The notes beneath the pieces were generated by a model. It was not told the origin of the DNA. It made no database searches and saw only the letters and a list, made by a program, of their open reading frames with translations. DNA of 64,000 bases from Streptomyces sp. ISL-100 (GTDB lineage: Bacteria > Actinomycetota > Actinomycetes > Streptomycetales > Streptomycetaceae): the NCBI RefSeq assembly GCF_018614615.1, contig NZ_JAGGOK010000070.1, positions 120,769 through 184,768 on the forward strand, written 5' to 3'. Position numbers and translations under genes: made by a program. This document shows, piece after piece, positions 1 through 8,301 of the stretch. Each line of letters opens with the position of its first letter. The stretch's first letter is position 1.

Positions 1-1905
1 AACCTGACCCGGCCCCGACCGGCCGGGGAAATTCCGGTTCTGCGCGCTCACCGTGACCTCGTCCGGGCTTTCCGAGACACCCGGCCCGGCGTTGATGCAG
101 GCCCCGCAGGAGGGCGGCAGCACACTGACGCCGACCTCCCCGAAGAGCTCGATGTAGCCGCGGTCGACCGCGTAGCGCATGACGGCCTCGCTGCCCACCT
201 GGATATAGGCCTGTACGCCGTCGGGTACGGTCGCACCTCGCGCGCGAGCCTGCTCGAAGACGCTGGCGTACATGTCCATGTCGTACGCCTTGCCGCCGGT
301 GCAGGACCCGCCGTACACCTTGTCGACCTTGATGTCCGCGTCAACAGAGGCCAGCGGAACGGAGTTTCGCGGGTCTCCGGGGAGGGCCACCATCGGCTCG
401 ACCCCGGCCAGCTCGATGTCCACCACCGCGGAGTACGTCGCTTCCTGATCGGAGAGTACGGCCGTGCCGGCGGACGCCCCCGGGCCGCGCAGCGCCAGGT
501 GTGCGTGGGTCACCTGGTCCGGCTCGAACATAGCGGTCATGCCGCCCGCCTCCACCGCCATGTTGCACAGCGTGGCGCGCTCATCGAGATTCATCGACGC
601 GCAACCGGGACCGCTGAAGACGATGACCTTGCCCAGCGTCTGGCTGCCCTGGATCATCGGGTGCGCCAACAGCGCCAGCATGAGGTCCTTCGCGCACACG
701 CCCGGTCTCAGCTCGCCCAGCAGGTTGACCTGGATGACCGCCGGGACCTTCACCAAGATCTCACGGTTGTACCACGAGTTGGCGATGTCGGTGGCCCCAA
801 CGCCGAAGGCGAAGGCACCCACGGCGCCCGCCGTGCAGGTGTGGCTGTCGGTCCCGATGATCACGTCACCCGGGCGGGCGACGTTCTCGACGATGTAGTT
901 GTGACAAATCGCGCGACTGCCCCCGGTATCCGCGGGGCCGATGAAGTTCCCGCCGCTCAGGGTCGCGAACTCCTCCTGCCGCTTGCCGAGGTTCTCCACC
1001 CGCTCGATCAGCTCCAGGCCGTTGGCGCGCCGCTTGAGAACGGGCTCCGCCAGCGAGAGGTGGTCCTGGAAGAAGTAGCAGGACTCGGGACCGGCCAGGG
1101 CGGCATCCGCGCCGAACTGCTGGGCGAACATGCCGGCGGCCATCGGAGTCACGTACTCGTGCGAGAACCTGACGTCCGCCTCGACGAAGTACGACTCCCC
1201 GATCCGTACGGTGGCGTCCTCGGGGCACTCGTTACGGGACGAGAGGCGGCTCTGAATGATCTTCTCGACGGCGTTCAGTGGGCGCGCCGGAGCGAAATCG
1301 GGCTTGATCGGGGACTGTGTTCCCCTACGGGTCTCGCGGTTGAACCCGAACAGACCGCCCAGGTCGATGATGGCGCGTTCGATGTCGTTGGCCCGGCGGG
1401 TGAAGGCGTCCAGCGGCAGTTCCTCGCCCGCCAGCAGGGCGTCCAGGACGGTGAAGTCGTCGCAGGTGATGATGCCGACATTGCGGCAGTTCTGCTGGTA
1501 GATCCGCTCGAAGGACCGGGCGAAGACGATCTCGACGCCGGCGTATTTCTCGGCGTAGACCGCGTGCTCCCGGGAAGAACCGCAGCCCTTTGCCTCACCG
1601 CTGACGATGATCTGTGGAGCGAACGCCTTCACCGCGCCTTGGCCGAACTTCTTGTCCCGCAGGCCCAGATAGGCGTACTCGCCGAGCTTCTCGTCGTACC
1701 AGTAGCAGCACCAGCCGGGGATGATCTCGTCGGTCGAGATGTTGTTCATCAGCGGGGCACGCAGCAGCTCCGCAGGTGTCGCCGTGCTGCTGCCGTCCAG
1801 CTGCGCAGCGAACAGGTCCGTGTCCTCCGTGACGACCAGAAGGTTGCCGCTGAGACTGATGTTACGGGTGCGGCTGCCGCCGGTCGGTTCACTCAGCGTT
1901 CGCAA
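1..1905 (-). CDS. Fused, domain-permuted aconitase/isopropylmalate-isomerase-like hydro-lyase (3' end outside window)
   Basis: Predicted [4Fe-4S] dehydratase-isomerase that would move the hydroxyl of a 2-substituted malate. An N-terminal swivel domain comes first (NNISTDEIIPG near residues 54-64, GCGSSREHAVYA near 108-119). The catalytic aconitase domains follow, with TDSHTC and three cluster cysteines in GGSCTGG and PPSCGAC. Swivel-before-catalytic order is that of AcnB, not of AcnA or LeuC/LeuD, and there is no AcnB HEAT domain. About 635 residues are visible, so little is missing. I place the start at a TTG (1903-1905) behind an AAGG-type site, overlapping the synthase gene by 17 bp; CTG at 1894-1896 is the alternative. 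The overlap implies translational coupling. HphCD, the isomerase of homophenylalanine synthesis, is also a fused protein; LeuCD-like, FrbA-like or other chain-elongation roles cannot be excluded. Confidence 0.8.
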   Translation of the reverse strand, partial: MRTLSEPTGGSRTRNISLSGNLLVVTEDTDLFAAQLDGSSTATPAELLRAPLMNNISTDEIIPGWCCYWYDEKLGEYAYLGLRDKKFGQGAVKAFAPQIIVSGEAKGCGSSREHAVYAEKYAGVEIVFARSFERIYQQNCRNVGIITCDDFTVLDALLAGEELPLDAFTRRANDIERAIIDLGGLFGFNRETRRGTQSPIKPDFAPARPLNAVEKIIQSRLSSRNECPEDATVRIGESYFVEADVRFSHEYVTPMAAGMFAQQFGADAALAGPESCYFFQDHLSLAEPVLKRRANGLELIERVENLGKRQEEFATLSGGNFIGPADTGGSRAICHNYIVENVARPGDVIIGTDSHTCTAGAVGAFAFGVGATDIANSWYNREILVKVPAVIQVNLLGELRPGVCAKDLMLALLAHPMIQGSQTLGKVIVFSGPGCASMNLDERATLCNMAVEAGGMTAMFEPDQVTHAHLALRGPGASAGTAVLSDQEATYSAVVDIELAGVEPMVALPGDPRNSVPLASVDADIKVDKVYGGSCTGGKAYDMDMYASVFEQARARGATVPDGVQAYIQVGSEAVMRYAVDRGYIELFGEVGVSVLPPSCGACINAGPGVSESPDEVTVSAQNRNFPGRSGPGQV

Positions 1906-3157
1906 TGATCTGCCTTATCTGTTCGTCGGTCAGCGGACCACGGCTCGACTTCGCCTTCGCCAGTACCTTCTTGATGAAGGTGCTGTTGTCGCTGTCGTAA
2001 CCGTGCACCGTCAGCCAGTACTTGACGTTGTTCGCACCGGATGCCTCGTCGATGAGCACTTCCTGCTCACGGCCCAGATAGCTGGCCGGGACGCTGGAGT
2101 AGACCGAGTCCTTCACCAGCAGATTGCCCTTTTCGTGGGCCTTGAGGATGGCGGAGGCGTGCACCCCGGCACTGGTCTTGAAGACGTCCCGGCCCAGCGC
2201 CGGGTAGTTCTGCGGGACCTCGACGCCCAGCACGGACGCCGCGTAGTCGGAGTACTCGCGCAGCGCCTTCAGGTCGTAGCGGCCGTGCTCGTCGAGGTGG
2301 CTGTTGACCATGAGCTGGTCGAGGGAGGTGTTTCCGGCTCGCTCTCCGATGCCCAGGATCGTGCCGTGTACACGCTCGCAGCCGTGGGCGAGGGCGGCCA
2401 GCGAGTTGGCCAGTGCCAGGCCGCGGTCGTTGTGTCCGTGCCACTCGAAGGCGACTTGGTGGCCCCGGTCCTGGAAGTACTGCTGTGACCATTGGAGGAG
2501 CGATTCGACGCCGTCGGGTAACGCCGCGCCGACGGTGTCGCACAGGGTCACCCGCCGCACTCCTGTGTCAATGGCGACGTCGTACACCTGGCCCAGCACT
2601 TCTGGAGTGCACCGCACCGCGTCCTCCAGGACCAGCACGAACTCTGCCCCGCCGCGCCGGCATTCGACCACGGACTCGCGGATGTGGCGCTGGATGAGCT
2701 GGATGTCCCAGTCCTCCACGTACTGCCGGATGGGGCTGACACCGATGAAGATGTACGCGTCCACGGACACCCCCACCTGTTGGGCTATCTCGCAGATCGC
2801 GTTGATGTCCGAGGGGTGGGTGCGGCCCGCGTATCCCTGGGAGAGGGGGTGGCCGCTGCGCACGATGTGCTGGGCGATGTCCACACATGTCCGCAGGGCG
2901 GCTGGGTCCGAGCCGGGGAACCCCAGGTCTGCGGAGGTAACGCCGGACCGGACCATGTGGTCCACCAGTCTCAGCTTCTGCTCCAGTGAGGGATTGCGGA
3001 TGTTCGGAGCCTGGAGTCCGTCGCGCAGGGTCTCATCGAAAAAGGTCCCCGAATAGGGCGGCGCCGGCGCCGGCTGCTGTGCCGCCACCCGGATGGCGTT
3101 CCAATTGAACCAGACATCGGGGCTCGGACTAGAGCTGTCGGCAGTTCTTCCGTTCAC
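1889..3157 (-). CDS. HMGL-family 2-alkylmalate synthase (isopropylmalate/homocitrate/benzylmalate synthase-like)
   Basis: Predicted to condense acetyl-CoA with a 2-oxo acid to give a 2-substituted malate, the first step of one-carbon 2-oxo-acid elongation. The TIM-barrel start FFDETLRDG lies near residues 39-47, and the metal-binding HGHND motif is present in EWHGHNDRGLALAN. At 422 residues it lacks the C-terminal LeuA regulatory domain, so leucine-type feedback is unlikely. I chose GTG at 3157 because GGAG sits 6 nt upstream; an upstream in-frame ATG has no such support and gives a low-complexity leader. The next gene is a fused isomerase, overlapping by 17 bp, so the pair performs sequential steps. 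With pheA nearby and a Phe-like NRPS A domain, phenylpyruvate (giving benzylmalate, then homophenylalanine) is my favoured substrate. Homocitrate-like or phosphonomethylmalate-like substrates remain possible. Confidence 0.8.
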   Translation of the reverse strand: MNGRTADSSSPSPDVWFNWNAIRVAAQQPAPAPPYSGTFFDETLRDGLQAPNIRNPSLEQKLRLVDHMVRSGVTSADLGFPGSDPAALRTCVDIAQHIVRSGHPLSQGYAGRTHPSDINAICEIAQQVGVSVDAYIFIGVSPIRQYVEDWDIQLIQRHIRESVVECRRGGAEFVLVLEDAVRCTPEVLGQVYDVAIDTGVRRVTLCDTVGAALPDGVESLLQWSQQYFQDRGHQVAFEWHGHNDRGLALANSLAALAHGCERVHGTILGIGERAGNTSLDQLMVNSHLDEHGRYDLKALREYSDYAASVLGVEVPQNYPALGRDVFKTSAGVHASAILKAHEKGNLLVKDSVYSSVPASYLGREQEVLIDEASGANNVKYWLTVHGYDSDNSTFIKKVLAKAKSSRGPLTDEQIRQIIANAE

Positions 3158-3291
3158 TGCGATCTCCGCGTTTCTTGAAATGCGGGTGCCCCGCACAATC
3201 GACTGGCGTGGTCTGCAAATCGCGGAACTGCGCCGGGGGCAGGGCAAGAATGAAAAGTCGGGACAGGTCAGAAAATCGTCGACGGCCAAGG

Positions 3292-3313
3292 TTTCGGTAC
3301 GCGTGTACCGAAA
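3292..3313. promoter_or_regulatory. Perfect 9-bp inverted repeat upstream of the synthase gene
   Basis: Arms TTTCGGTAC and GTACCGAAA flank a 4-bp GCGT centre, about 135 bp upstream of the GTG at 3157. No T-tract follows on the minus strand, so an operator is likelier than a terminator. It lies in the 220-bp leader between the larger regulatory module (3378-3490) and the coding region. No equivalent is seen before the hydrolase at 8455. Confidence 0.45.
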
Positions 3314-3377
3314 GGCCGGCCGGACGGTTCGACCGGCTCACAGAACGCCGCCAAGGCAGACGGCAGCGTCTTCGCCG

Positions 3378-3490
3378 GTACGGCTACCCGCACTACGGGG
3401 GGTGCGGCTAGCCGTACCCCCCAATCCTTGATCGTCCACCCAGTCGAGGGCAAGCTGTTTCCCTGGGGGGAAAGAGGGCAGGTCAGAGGC
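3378..3490 (-). promoter_or_regulatory. Regulatory module copy 1 with 16-bp palindrome (drives synthase/isomerase operon)
   Basis: This 113-bp element is about 86% identical, by hand alignment, to the reverse complement of 8302-8413. It contains an inverted repeat with 16-nt arms (3378-3393 and 3402-3417, one mismatch, 8-nt loop), the block CAATCCTTGATCG (3422-3434), a TTTCCC/GGGAAA half-palindrome (3458-3473) and CAGGTCAGAGGC (3479-3490). Its last bases overlap the stop of the kinase gene. Relative to the downstream gene, the order of blocks is the same in both copies. The palindrome points toward the synthase gene here and toward the PBP-like hydrolase there. Best read as a duplicated promoter/operator for coordinated expression; the binding protein is unknown. 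Confidence 0.7.
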
Positions 3491-4937
3491 CGCCTGGGGA
3501 CCACGGGAGGATTGCGCGGGCAGTAGTGGGGCCACCCACCGGGCTGGTCAGAACGAGGTTGCCCCGCAGGGCGGCGGTCCGGTCCACCAGCCCGCGCAAC
3601 CCGGTTCCGGCGTCCAGCGTGGCGCCACCCACCCCGTTGTCGGTCACCACGACCACCAGAGAGTTGTCGGCCCGCTCCATGGAGACGTCAATGTGCGTGG
3701 CGGACGAGTGCTTGACGGCATTCGCCAGGCACTCCGCGATGATGAAGTAGGCCGTGGATTCCACCTGGGTGGCCGGTCGGCGCTCCAATGTGGAGGACAC
3801 GGCGACCGGGACATGGAATTTCTCCGTCAATGCGGTGACGGCGGCGTTCAGCCCGCGGTCACTGAGGATAGGTGGCTGGATTCCACAGACCAGATCGCGG
3901 ATTTCATCAAGAGCCTTGCCGATCTCCTGGTGAGTCTCCTCGAGAAGTTCGTGCAGGGCCTGGGCGCTGTGGTTCTTCCGCCGCGTCGCATGGGAAATCC
4001 GCATCAGCAGTACGGCCAGCCTGGCCTGCGCACCGTCGTGCAGATCGCGCTCTATGCGCCGGTAATCCGCGTCGTTGACGCGCAGGGCCGCGATGCGCTG
4101 CCGCTCGGCCAGCTCCTCGCGCCGGCGCCTTTCGTCCTCGTCCACGCGGCCGAGCAGCCGGCGGACCAGCCGTGCCCGCAGTTTCCCCAGCCAGAAGAGC
4201 AGCATCACCAGTGCGGCGAAGAGCGCGATGGCGCCAAGGGCCACACACAGGCGCGTAACGCCGCCTTCGACGACGAGTGTGTTTCCCGGGCCGAAAGCCA
4301 GCTGCTCGGTCCTGCCGAAGGGGAGGCTCACCGTGAAGGCGAGCACGGGCAGCGTCATCGCGAACACCGGCAGCAGCCAGAGCATTCCCAGCAGGAGCAG
4401 GCACAGATAACCGGACTCTCCCCAGCCGGAGGCTTTGTGCCGGGGCTCGAATTCCTCGGGGGTGGCGAACTCAAGTCCGCTGTCGGAGGCAGGAGTTTGC
4501 GTCACCGAGGCCGCCAGCAGCAGCTCCAGGTCGGCGACCGCGCGCAGCAGCGGCAGGCCCGAGACCAGCCCCGGGTTCATGCCGGCCAGCCGGTGCCGCA
4601 GTTTGTGCAGGGTCGGGCCCAGCCGGCGCTCCGGCTCCGGCAGCCGCGCGGCCCCCGGGACGAGCAGCACCATGATGCCGCGCACCAGATTCGTGAGGAC
4701 CTGTACCAGCAGCGTCGCCATCAAGGGAAGCGCGTTGAGGAGTGCGGAGACCACTCTCAGCGCCATCTCCGCGATGGTCAAAGGAACCAGGAGAATACCG
4801 ACAAGGCTGCCGACGGACAGGTAGATCACCCCGGCGGCGACCCGGGACTGGGCGGACGGGTAGTGCTGGCCGGGTCGTTCCGCGTCATCCACCGACGCTT
4901 GACGGTACTTCATGACTCTAAAACCGCCATAATTCAT
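3483..4937 (-). CDS. NarL-group sensor histidine kinase (orphan partner 1)
   Basis: 484-residue membrane kinase. The N-terminal half has several hydrophobic segments (about residues 35-100 and 185-270), forming an integral-membrane sensor. A coiled linker leads to the HisKA_3 phosphoacceptor motif (IERDLHDGAQ) and a HATPase_c domain with the N box (NAVKHSS), DNGVGG and GTGLRGL. It has no adjacent response regulator on its own strand; it faces a second, related kinase at 5300 that is followed by one regulator, so both may feed that regulator. The start may be ATG 4937 or the ATG eight codons later; neither has a strong ribosome site. The stop overlaps regulatory module copy 1 by a few bases. 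The signal sensed cannot be told from sequence. Confidence 0.88.
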   Translation of the reverse strand: MNYGGFRVMKYRQASVDDAERPGQHYPSAQSRVAAGVIYLSVGSLVGILLVPLTIAEMALRVVSALLNALPLMATLLVQVLTNLVRGIMVLLVPGAARLPEPERRLGPTLHKLRHRLAGMNPGLVSGLPLLRAVADLELLLAASVTQTPASDSGLEFATPEEFEPRHKASGWGESGYLCLLLLGMLWLLPVFAMTLPVLAFTVSLPFGRTEQLAFGPGNTLVVEGGVTRLCVALGAIALFAALVMLLFWLGKLRARLVRRLLGRVDEDERRRREELAERQRIAALRVNDADYRRIERDLHDGAQARLAVLLMRISHATRRKNHSAQALHELLEETHQEIGKALDEIRDLVCGIQPPILSDRGLNAAVTALTEKFHVPVAVSSTLERRPATQVESTAYFIIAECLANAVKHSSATHIDVSMERADNSLVVVVTDNGVGGATLDAGTGLRGLVDRTAALRGNLVLTSPVGGPTTARAILPWSPGGL

Positions 4938-5299
4938 CCGATTTCAATGTGGGTCATTCCGTGGGTGAGGCAATACCGCAATCGGCCGGTCCGGTGCTCA
5001 CGGACGAAGGGGGCCGCGCCGGCCTTTCGCGAAGTGGCGGCCGGCGGACGTGTACTGACGAGCGGGGTGCGCCCACACAGCAGAAGCCCACGGTGACAGC
5101 GTCGGTGGTGAGCGTCCCTCAACAACGTCGCCCGGCGCAACTGCTCTTGACAGACTTCGAGCAGGCGTTTTCGGGGTCCGCCCCGTGGTCGGGGTAAGCG
5201 GAGTACCGAGGGGAGGTTTTCCCTACCGACGGGCCGCCGGGCACCGGACTAGAATTGTCCAAGATCACGCGGTGCGGGGCTCAGCAGGAGGCTACACAC
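4938..5299. promoter_or_regulatory. Divergent intergenic region between the two sensor kinase genes
   Basis: No gene is supported in these 362 bp. It must hold promoters for both kinase genes. A perfect TTGACA lies at 5147-5152 and a TAGAAT (-10-like) at 5250-5255, but they are too far apart to be one promoter. AGGAGG at 5286-5291, 8 nt before ATG 5300, decides the start of the plus-strand kinase. Confidence 0.35.
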
Positions 5300-6658
5300 A
5301 TGTCAGGGCAGCCGGGCGGGACTCAACAGGGGCCCGCGGGACGACCGCCGGAGCCCTCGACAGCACAGGAGCAGGACGCCATGAGCGTCGCCGTCTGGGA
5401 GGCGATGAAGCAGCACCCGCTGCGATTCCTCACCTCCAGCTGGCCCTTACGCTGCTGGGCCTTTCTGTTCGGCGGCATGGTGCTCGGCCTGGCCGTACTG
5501 GTGAGCTTCGCCGCGCTGCTCTTCTTCGGGGTAATGCTCTCCGTCGTCGGCGTGGGCCTGGTGGTGCTGACGCTCACCACGGTGTTCGGTCTCCCCGTCG
5601 CCAATATGGAGCGACGGCGCCTGCGGCTGGTGGAGCCGGTGCCGCCGCCGGACCCGCACAGCTCGCTGGCGGGAGTCAGCGCCCGAGCATGGCTGCGCAC
5701 ACGGCTGAGAGAACGCGCAACATGGCGTGAACTGGGTTATGCCGTCATCCTCGCGGTCTTCTTCACTGGAGCGAACACCGGCTTCGTGGTACTGCTGGGG
5801 CTCTCGGGCATGTTGCTGGCGACACCGGTCGTCGTCTGGGCGCTGGCCCCCGAGACCGTCATGATCATTCCCGGGCACGCGATCCCCGGCCCGACGTCCG
5901 CGCTGCCGTTCTGCGCCCTGGGGCTGCTCGGCCTCGTGCTGTGCGCGTACGGGGCGGCCCTGCTGGCAGCGGCGCAGGTCAAAACGGCCTTGTTCCTGCT
6001 GTCCCCGCGCGACGAGCCGTCCCAGAGCCGTGTCATCGAACTCACCCGCTCCCGTATCCGGTTGGCAGACGCCTTCGAAGCCGAGCGGCGCCGCATCGAA
6101 CGCGATTTGCATGACGGCGCGCAGCAGCAACTGGTCGTGCTCACCATGACCTTGGGGCTGGCCCAGATGGAGATGGGGGAGAGCGCCTCCCCGGCCGCCG
6201 CGCTCGTCTCCCGTGCCCGCGGCGAGGCGCGACAGGCGCTGGACGATTTGCGCAGGCTCGTCCGCGGGATCCACCCGCAGGTGCTGACCGACCATGGGCT
6301 CGCCGCCGCGGTGGCGGAGGTCGCGCTGGGCCACCTGCTGCCCGTCACGGTCGACATCGACCTGCCGCACCGGCTGCCCGGCGCGGTGGAGACCACGGCG
6401 TACTTCACCGTGACGGAGGCGCTGACCAACGCGGCCAAGCACAGCGGTGCGTCCCGGGTCGCGGTCGTCGGCAGGTACAAGAACGACCGGCTTATCCTGT
6501 TGATCACCGATGACGGACACGGTGGCGCGGACCCCGCCGGGGGAACCGGGCTGTCAGGATTGGCGGACCGTATGGCGATTCTCAAAGGCCGGCTGGTGGT
6601 TTCCAGCCCCAGAGGCGGCCCCACCCAGCTTCGAGTGGAGGTGCCGTGCTCCGGATAG
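5300..6658 (+). CDS. NarL-group sensor histidine kinase (partner 2, with response regulator)
   Basis: 452-residue kinase starting at ATG 5300 behind AGGAGG; a longer reading from 5255 lacks a ribosome site. The N-terminal half carries about six hydrophobic segments resembling those of the kinase encoded divergently at 3483-4937. Then come the HisKA_3 motif (IERDLHDGAQQQL) and a HATPase_c domain (NAAKHSG, DDGHGG, GTGLSGLADR). It overlaps the response regulator gene by 13 bp, so the two are translationally coupled and form a cognate pair. Position between the synthase operon and the NRPS suggests control of the peptide cluster, but this is inference from location. Both kinases share architecture and probably arose by duplication. 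Confidence 0.9.
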   Translation: MSGQPGGTQQGPAGRPPEPSTAQEQDAMSVAVWEAMKQHPLRFLTSSWPLRCWAFLFGGMVLGLAVLVSFAALLFFGVMLSVVGVGLVVLTLTTVFGLPVANMERRRLRLVEPVPPPDPHSSLAGVSARAWLRTRLRERATWRELGYAVILAVFFTGANTGFVVLLGLSGMLLATPVVVWALAPETVMIIPGHAIPGPTSALPFCALGLLGLVLCAYGAALLAAAQVKTALFLLSPRDEPSQSRVIELTRSRIRLADAFEAERRRIERDLHDGAQQQLVVLTMTLGLAQMEMGESASPAAALVSRARGEARQALDDLRRLVRGIHPQVLTDHGLAAAVAEVALGHLLPVTVDIDLPHRLPGAVETTAYFTVTEALTNAAKHSGASRVAVVGRYKNDRLILLITDDGHGGADPAGGTGLSGLADRMAILKGRLVVSSPRGGPTQLRVEVPCSG

Positions 6659-7308
6659 TGCTGGCCGAGGACGCCGTGCTGCTACGCGCGGGACTTGTCG
6701 AACTGCTCACGCGCAGCGGCCATCAGGTGGTCGCCGCGGTCGGTGACGCCGAGGCACTTGCCCGCGCCGTCGACGAGGAGCGGCCGGACATCGTGATCAC
6801 CGACGTCCGGATGCCGCCCGGCTTCCGGGACGAAGGGCTCAAGGCCGCCCTGGAGCTGCGGGACCGCCACGACCAGTTGCCGGTTCTGGTCCTCTCCCAG
6901 TACGTCGCCACCGCGTATGCCACGCAGCTGCTGAGCGGTGACGGCCGGGATGCGGCCGGACTGGGGTATCTGCTCAAAGACAGGGTGGGGGAGGTCTCCG
7001 AGTTCCTGGACGCCCTGCGTCGGGTCGCGGACGGCCAGACCGTCATCGACCCCGAGGTGGTACGCGTCCTGCTCACCCAGCAGACGGCGAGCCGGCCCCT
7101 GCGCCAACTCACCCCGCGCGAGCGTGAGGTGCTGGCGCTGATGGCGGAGGGCCTCAACAACCAGTTGATCGCCCGGCGGCTGAGTGTGACGGAGGCTTCC
7201 GTGGTCAAGCACTCCAGCAACATTTTCATGAAGTTGAACCTCGGCCCCACCGACGGCAACCGACGGGTGCTCGCCGTGCTCGCCCATCTGCGGGGGGAGT
7301 CACCGTGA
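6646..7308 (+). CDS. NarL/FixJ-type response regulator
   Basis: 220 residues: receiver domain with acidic pocket (ED at 8-9) and phosphoacceptor Asp53 in IVITDVRMP, then a LuxR-type helix-turn-helix (LTPREREVLALMAEG...QLIARRLSVTEASVVKH). GTG 6646 is chosen; GGAGG lies 4 nt upstream inside the kinase gene. It is the only response regulator in the region and the most obvious candidate to bind the duplicated palindromic modules at 3378-3490 and 8302-8413, since NarL-type regulators bind inverted repeats. That link is inference. It ends 1 bp from the convergent pheA-like gene. Confidence 0.92.
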   Translation: MLRIVLAEDAVLLRAGLVELLTRSGHQVVAAVGDAEALARAVDEERPDIVITDVRMPPGFRDEGLKAALELRDRHDQLPVLVLSQYVATAYATQLLSGDGRDAAGLGYLLKDRVGEVSEFLDALRRVADGQTVIDPEVVRVLLTQQTASRPLRQLTPREREVLALMAEGLNNQLIARRLSVTEASVVKHSSNIFMKLNLGPTDGNRRVLAVLAHLRGESP

Positions 7309-7309
7309 G

Positions 7310-8245
7310 TCAGGGCCGGCCGTCCTGGATACGCGTCAGCCAGTCCGCGGCCATCGCGAACGCACCGTCACTCGTGCCGGGCCGCAGCGTCGGTACGCTC
7401 TCCGGCGTCACCCCCGCCCGCGGATAGGAGCCGAGGAAGCGCACCTTGGGGGCGCTGCGTTTCAGCCCCATCAGGGCCTCGGCGACCCGCCGTTCGGTGA
7501 TATGGCCCTCGGCGTCCACGGCGAACCAGTAGTTGCCGATCCCCGCACCCGTCGGCCGCGACTGGGTCAGCATCAGATTGACCCCGCGTACCGCGAGCTC
7601 CTGGAGCAGTTCGAGCAGTGCGCCCGAGTGGTCGTCGCCCAGCCAGATGATCAACGAGGTCCGGTCGGCGCCGGTCGGTGCCGACGGCCGCGCCGAGCGG
7701 CCCACCAGCACGGAGCGGGTCTCGGCGTTCTCCGCGTCGTTGATCTGCGTGACCAGCGGCTCCAGTTCGTACGTCAGCGCCGCGAACTCACCGGCGAGCG
7801 CGGCGTCATAGCGCCCCTCGCGCACGAGTCGAGCGCCGTCCGCGTTGGAGGCCGCCGACTCCCAGCGGGCGTCGGGCAGTTTCGCCGCGAGCCAGTCGCG
7901 CACCTGGGACTGGGTGACCGGGTGGCCGGTGACCGTCTTGATGTCGGACAGGTGGGTGCCGGGGCGTACCAACAGCGCGAAGGTGATGGGAAGTAACACT
8001 TCGCGATAGATCATCAGTGGTTCGCCGTTGGCGAGTTCGTCGAGCGTGGTGGTGACGCCGCCCTCCACCGAGTTCTCGATCGGTACGAGGGCGGCCGCGG
8101 CCTCGCCGGCGCGTACGGCGTCGAGCGCCGCGGTCACGGACACCATCGGGACGAGTTCGCGGCCGGCAGCTTCCGGAAGCGTGCGGAGTGCGGCTTCGGT
8201 GAAGGTGCCCTCCGGACCGAGGTAGGTGTAACGGGTAGCCGACAT
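7310..8245 (-). CDS. pheA: Prephenate dehydratase with ACT domain, divergent motifs
   Basis: 311-residue prephenate dehydratase making phenylpyruvate from prephenate. Seen: GPEGTFTEAA at the N terminus, IENSVEGGV, and a C-terminal ACT domain (GALLELLQELAVRGVNL). Two family motifs differ: the catalytic TRF reads TRS (in NAETRSVLVG), and the Phe-binding ESRP reads QSRP. The second change could loosen feedback inhibition; the first could alter activity. The location inside a secondary-metabolite locus argues for a dedicated paralogue supplying phenylpyruvate for chain elongation and Phe for the NRPS. Transcribed opposite to the response regulator; its 5' side faces regulatory module copy 2, so it may share that intergenic control region. 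Confidence 0.9.
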   Translation of the reverse strand: MSATRYTYLGPEGTFTEAALRTLPEAAGRELVPMVSVTAALDAVRAGEAAAALVPIENSVEGGVTTTLDELANGEPLMIYREVLLPITFALLVRPGTHLSDIKTVTGHPVTQSQVRDWLAAKLPDARWESAASNADGARLVREGRYDAALAGEFAALTYELEPLVTQINDAENAETRSVLVGRSARPSAPTGADRTSLIIWLGDDHSGALLELLQELAVRGVNLMLTQSRPTGAGIGNYWFAVDAEGHITERRVAEALMGLKRSAPKVRFLGSYPRAGVTPESVPTLRPGTSDGAFAMAADWLTRIQDGRP

Positions 8246-8301
8246 GCCGTCACCCTAAGGGGCCAGTGCCCCGCACCGTCTCCTGCCGTGTCCTCCAGCA
8301 A

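Noticed and set aside
499..1908. Long plus-strand ORF (469 aa)
   Set aside because: Antisense shadow of the aconitase-like gene; the minus strand has the Fe-S cysteine and swivel motifs.
3378..3417. Palindrome as a simple terminator of the kinase gene
   Set aside because: The same element occurs upstream of 8455, where no co-directional gene ends, and no T-tract follows; a regulatory role fits better.
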